Below are positions 13,323 through 16,980 of a stretch of 16,980 bases of DNA, one piece after another. The notes beneath the pieces are model-generated. The model was not told the DNA's origin, did no database searches, and saw only the letters and a list, made by a program, of their open reading frames with translations. The DNA is from Methanomassiliicoccales archaeon. GTDB lineage: Archaea; Thermoplasmatota; Thermoplasmata; SG8-5. Location: the NCBI GenBank assembly GCA_030636255.1, contig DAOVXH010000015.1, forward strand, positions 1 through 16,980, read 5' to 3'. How positions within the stretch are numbered: position 1 is the first letter of the stretch; each line of letters begins with the position of its first letter. The position numbers and the translations under genes are program-made.

Positions 13323-13346
13323 TGGTCTGGCTGGCCGGGGGATATA

Positions 13347-15926
13347 ATGGCCATCAATAGCACCACATTAATTGCAGACCTATTAGCAACCATCTTCCAG
13401 GATAACAAGACTTTATTGCTGGAATTAAAAATAGATAATGTGATTGCTGGCTGCAAGAGGGAGCACCCTGTTTTGGAACATCTGGTTGTAACTGACAATC
13501 TTGTAGTAAATCCAGAAAACCTGCCAGATAATTCCGAGGTCATGAGAGCCCTTGGTTCTATGGTTTTCACTATTGGAGAGTATCTGGAAGTATTTGTTGG
13601 TGCTGAGGAATCCAATAAACGTATAGGCCAGGCAGTTCGATTATTCAAGGCCAAGTATCTTGAGGATGAGATAGCCGATGTTGTGAATGCACTTCCAGAG
13701 ATATTTGCCATAGGGGCATCAGGTACAGCAGCTAGCGTTGAAAATTTTGAGGATCTTGAAAAGGTAAAACGCATATTTTTGCAGATTTATGCAAAGTCCA
13801 TTGAAGATAATTCTTCCCTCACTGATAAGGTAGTCAAACATCTCAAGGCCTGTAAGCCACTTCATTCGGTTTCCGATGATGCTGCCTGGTTTGAATTCAA
13901 TGAGGGTACAGGGGTTACTGAGGCAATAGATGATCTTTCCACAGCAACAGAGAGTATGGACCTTTCCACCGCCCTGGTTGAGACGATTATAGCAGGCTAT
14001 GGTGATTTGCCAGAAGAATTGGGCATTGTCAAGAGAATCTTCAATGGGGCATTTTCTGATATCACAACATTTGGGGTTAAACCCATCGATGGTCTTCTCA
14101 GGGACGGAATTAGCAGAGATGACACCTTAATTCTAAAGGGGCCAGCAGGTGTTGAGAAGGATATTCTTTCCCTGGCATTCTTAAAGGAAGGTCTTGACAA
14201 TAATGGATGTGGTATTGTAGTGAGCTCCAGAAACTCACCGAGCTGCATTCGCCAAAGTTTAGAATCTGCTGGCGTAAACATTGATACAGCCTTTGCAACA
14301 GAACGTCTTATATTTGTTGACTGGCACTCTCGATATACTGAGCGTGTGACCAGCATCGATGAATCCCTTGGAATGATAAAGGTCTCCAATGACCTTACAA
14401 ACCTCGCTGTTGGCATTGACCTGGCACTGAGAAAGGCAAAGGCCCATTCCCAGAAACGCCTGGTTTTGGACATGGCATCCACCACTATAGTCACAGAGGG
14501 TTTTGAAAGGGTTCATGATTTTCTGAACTCTGTAAGGGCCAAGCTAAAGAATGCAAAATGCACTGGCCTTGTTTTATTGAATCCTGATGTACACACAATG
14601 GAACAGGTGGGAATCCTTGATGATGTCTTTGATGGCACATTGTTAATTCACAGAACAATTGAGCATGGTAAGGCAAAATCATCATTTCGAATAACCGGCC
14701 TTTCAGGTGGAGCATACAGCACTTCAAGACTCAGCATGGAGGTCACAGATAGGGGTCTTTTAATTTCTGGCGATGAACAAGAGAGCCAAATTATTCCATT
14801 TGACAATGATGATGAGAAGGGCTCATTGGGTTTGCCTGGTATAGAATCAATATCTGCTGGCGGGCTTCCTGTTGGGCGTTCTTTCCTTGTCTGGCTATCA
14901 ACATCAATCATGCCGGTTGAGTATGTTAAACCTGTGCTTATGGGCGCCCAGAAAGAAGGTCATGCCATACTTCTAGCATTATCCTCAATCAACTCTGATC
15001 AGATTGGTGACTGGATGTCTGAACAGGGCCTCAGCAGAAAGGGCCTTATTGACCGAGGCCTCCTTCAGATAGTGGACTGGTTTGGCCAGAAAGGTTCCAA
15101 GGTCCTGGGGATGGAAGTTGAGGAGGGTATTATTCGAACTTCTAAGGATGTAACCCATCTGGGTGTTGGTATGGACTATGCATTCAGACAAATAAATGAC
15201 CAGGTAACATCAATGGCAGTTCTGGAAGTTCTCTCGCCTGCATTGAGGTTATTTGACATAAGAGAGGTATATGCATTTGCCCAGTCAATGCAAGCCAAGC
15301 TTTCCAACAGGGAATTCACATCCTTTGTACTCATGGAAAGAGATGCCCATGATTCTCATATTAATGCTGCCCTGGAGGAAGTATTTGATGGCATAATCGA
15401 TATTCGTACAGTGGGAGACACTCTTGAGATTGGAATCATAAGTGTAAGGGGAAGCCATTTCCAGCCAGAGTACAGAATTCTCAGTAAAATGCGTGATAAA
15501 TTAACTGTGGATGTTGCCAGAAATATAACAGAATCAGAAATTGTGGATTCCATGCGTTCTCAGGGGCTTGCCAGTCAACTAAGTCGTATGGAAAAGGAGC
15601 TTTCTGATGCCGTATCTGAAAAGCAGAATCTGGAAAAGCGCATGAAGGAATTGATGGAACGCGAGGTTGAATACGAGAAGCGGCACAATGAGATGAAAGA
15701 AACCATCTCCAAAATTGAGGCGAAAATGACCGCACAAAAGACCCAGGCTCCGGAAACACATCACGACCCCAAGCACAAGGAAGAGTTGACCAGTCTCCTG
15801 GCAGTCATGGACGAAATGTTGGAGAAACTTCCTGAAGATGTTATTCAGAGATTTGCAGAGAGCGATGATTTCAAATTATATGAGAAAATTATGGACCTTT
15901 ATCTGGAGGAGACAGAAGATGATTGA
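13347..15926 (+). CDS. Double pseudo-KaiC protein with coiled coil
   Basis: The 859-residue protein has a helical N-terminal region (1-235), two RecA/KaiC-like domains (about 240-475 and 495-715), a charged coiled coil (735-800) and a C-terminal motif LLAVMDEMLEKLPEDVIQRFAESDDFKLY (817-845, central part). Both KaiC domains keep the opening FGVKPIDGLLRDGI or LPGIESISAGGL, but the first P-loop reads GPAGVEKD and the second is lost (LSTSIMPVEY). Walker B is RLVLDM in the first and AVLEVL in the second. The two domains share ND/KDVTxLxVGxDxA and DEVFDG-type blocks, pointing to an internal duplication. ATG 13347 is 5 nt after GGGGG. It is probably a non-hydrolysing scaffold or regulator for the adjacent ATPase; that is inference. 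Confidence 0.88.
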   Translation: MAINSTTLIADLLATIFQDNKTLLLELKIDNVIAGCKREHPVLEHLVVTDNLVVNPENLPDNSEVMRALGSMVFTIGEYLEVFVGAEESNKRIGQAVRLFKAKYLEDEIADVVNALPEIFAIGASGTAASVENFEDLEKVKRIFLQIYAKSIEDNSSLTDKVVKHLKACKPLHSVSDDAAWFEFNEGTGVTEAIDDLSTATESMDLSTALVETIIAGYGDLPEELGIVKRIFNGAFSDITTFGVKPIDGLLRDGISRDDTLILKGPAGVEKDILSLAFLKEGLDNNGCGIVVSSRNSPSCIRQSLESAGVNIDTAFATERLIFVDWHSRYTERVTSIDESLGMIKVSNDLTNLAVGIDLALRKAKAHSQKRLVLDMASTTIVTEGFERVHDFLNSVRAKLKNAKCTGLVLLNPDVHTMEQVGILDDVFDGTLLIHRTIEHGKAKSSFRITGLSGGAYSTSRLSMEVTDRGLLISGDEQESQIIPFDNDDEKGSLGLPGIESISAGGLPVGRSFLVWLSTSIMPVEYVKPVLMGAQKEGHAILLALSSINSDQIGDWMSEQGLSRKGLIDRGLLQIVDWFGQKGSKVLGMEVEEGIIRTSKDVTHLGVGMDYAFRQINDQVTSMAVLEVLSPALRLFDIREVYAFAQSMQAKLSNREFTSFVLMERDAHDSHINAALEEVFDGIIDIRTVGDTLEIGIISVRGSHFQPEYRILSKMRDKLTVDVARNITESEIVDSMRSQGLASQLSRMEKELSDAVSEKQNLEKRMKELMEREVEYEKRHNEMKETISKIEAKMTAQKTQAPETHHDPKHKEELTSLLAVMDEMLEKLPEDVIQRFAESDDFKLYEKIMDLYLEETEDD

Positions 15927-16980
15927 TGCAATAGAAGCCAGGGTTGTTGACGTGAATGCCGAGGCACTTGGCATCCCAGGAGACCAGCTAATGGAAAATG
16001 CCGGTAGGTTTTCAGCAGAGTTTATTATGTCACTATCCAAGCCCAGCAAGATAGTAATTGTCTGCGGCACAGGGAATAATGGTGGGGACGGTGCAGTAAT
16101 AGCCAGGTACCTTGACAAAGCAGGTTGGCGTGTTACTATTGCTCTGGTCAAGCTCAAGTCCAATACTCGCACACTCACATCCAGCAGCAATATCTTTAAA
16201 CTTCCTTCATCTGTAACCATAATCGAAAATGCAAATCCCGAGATACTGGCCGGTCATCCTTTCATTGTTGATGCAATGCTGGGAATCGGTCTCAAGGCAG
16301 CACCCAGGGAGCCATATGCCACCTGGATACGCCAGATAAACGCCTCCAAGTCAAAGGTAATCTCAATAGATGTTCCCAGCGGTCTTGGAACAGAGCTGGC
16401 AGTGAAGCCCTCCATAACCCTAACAATGCATGACTCAAAAACCGGAATGAACCCTGAGAATTCAGGCCAGATTGAAATAATTGATATTGGCATACCAAAA
16501 GAAGCTTCTGATTTTCTTGGGCCCGGGGACATGGTTCACTATCCTATCCCAAAGGCTAATTCACACAAGGGCCAGAACGGCCATCTGTTGATAATTGGCG
16601 GCGGTCCATACACCGGTGCTCCAGCATTATCTGCATTTGCTGCCCATTCCACAGGCGTGGATCTGGTTACCATTGCAACTCCCGAGTCAAGCGCATCTGT
16701 GATAGCCAGTTACAGCCCGAATTTCATTGTCAGGCCATTGCCGGGAACTTTTTTAGAACCTCAACATCAGGCCCAGATAGCGGAGCTCATTGAAGCTGCT
16801 GACACAGTGCTTATAGGTCCCGGTCTGGGTCGGGAGCCTGAAACAATTGAGGCAGTGAGAAAATTAATAGCATGCATTGACAAACCCCTGGTCATTGATG
16901 CTGACGGTCTTTTTGCCATGTCTGGCCAGGAGACCTTCAATGTTCCGGTTGTGCTAACGCCCCATTCAAGGGAATTTGGC
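15919..16980 (+). CDS. nnr: Bifunctional NAD(P)HX epimerase/dehydratase Nnr (runs off the window)
   Basis: Nnr repairs hydrated NADH and NADPH: the N-terminal domain epimerises NAD(P)HX and the C-terminal domain dehydrates it using ADP. The first 354 residues are present. The epimerase part has GNNGGDG (52-58), DAMLG (118-122) and DVPSGLGTE (151-159). The dehydratase part has HKGQNGHLLIIGGG (216-229), GPGLG (300-304), DADGL (327-331) and LTPHSREFG (346-354). The final GD catalytic motif lies beyond the window. ATG 15919 overlaps the pseudo-KaiC stop by 8 nt, so it is co-translated with that operon, perhaps only by gene order. The sequence is open to the last base. Confidence 0.95.
   Translation, partial: MIDAIEARVVDVNAEALGIPGDQLMENAGRFSAEFIMSLSKPSKIVIVCGTGNNGGDGAVIARYLDKAGWRVTIALVKLKSNTRTLTSSSNIFKLPSSVTIIENANPEILAGHPFIVDAMLGIGLKAAPREPYATWIRQINASKSKVISIDVPSGLGTELAVKPSITLTMHDSKTGMNPENSGQIEIIDIGIPKEASDFLGPGDMVHYPIPKANSHKGQNGHLLIIGGGPYTGAPALSAFAAHSTGVDLVTIATPESSASVIASYSPNFIVRPLPGTFLEPQHQAQIAELIEAADTVLIGPGLGREPETIEAVRKLIACIDKPLVIDADGLFAMSGQETFNVPVVLTPHSREFG

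Noticed and set aside
13319..13774. Minus-strand open frame of 151 codons opposite the pseudo-KaiC gene
   Set aside because: It mirrors the codon pattern of the plus-strand gene, has low-complexity Ser/Thr-rich translation and no ribosome binding site.
14641..14727. Frameshift or decay in the pseudo-KaiC gene
   Set aside because: The frame is uninterrupted over 859 codons with even codon usage, so the missing P-loops are not caused by a sequencing error.

Overview
The window looks like chromosomal DNA of a euryarchaeon, probably in or near the Thermoplasmatota; that lineage is an inference. The archaeal signs are an ATP-dependent DNA ligase, the helicase-nuclease Hef, a Taw2/Trm5-type wyosine enzyme, RAD55/KaiC-type ATPases, a tRNA gene without encoded CCA, TATA-type promoters 25-35 nt upstream of several starts, and GGTGAT/AGGAGG ribosome binding sites. 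Base composition is moderate, and intergenic spacers are short.

Region by region. (1) 1-3982, plus strand: the end of an HD-domain hydrolase, a DNA ligase, two tandem paralogous methyltransferases and a two-helix membrane protein. From the ligase on, each stop and start share a base (TAATG). (2) 3983-5809: a spacer with three small hairpins, then a large secreted protein with a predicted propeller, calcium-binding repeats, one membrane anchor and a cytoplasmic zinc ribbon. (3) 5882-6532: a third class I methyltransferase. (4) 6525-7690, minus strand: two back-to-back toxin-antitoxin modules (RelE-type and AbrB/PIN VapBC-type), each behind a promoter with tandem TATA-cored repeats. (5) 7703-11063, minus strand: Hef followed by Taw2, whose TTG start sits behind a perfect AGGAGG 1 nt after the Hef stop. 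(6) 11101-11618: a GNAT acetyltransferase divergent from Hef. (7) 11681-11871: a run of four perfect small-loop inverted repeats ending 3 nt before tRNA-Val(GAC). (8) 12057-16980, plus strand: two small helical proteins, a single-domain KaiC/RAD55-like ATPase, an 859-residue protein with two degenerate KaiC-like domains plus coiled coil, and the first 354 residues of an Nnr-type NAD(P)HX repair enzyme, nearly all touching or overlapping.

The best candidates for something undescribed are the KaiC/pseudo-KaiC operon (12057-15926) and the hairpin array before tRNA-Val (11681-11794). The operon looks like a signalling or assembly module in which one ATPase of marginal P-loop sequence works with a two-domain protein that appears to have lost ATP binding. 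The hairpin array has no close TATA box between it and the tRNA, so it may be a transcribed leader. Other unusual points are the paired operator architecture of the two toxin-antitoxin loci, a D1-like N-terminal domain on Taw2, an AT-rich patch with different leucine codons inside the ligase gene, and a perfect 31-bp repeat at the starts of the two diverged tandem methyltransferases.
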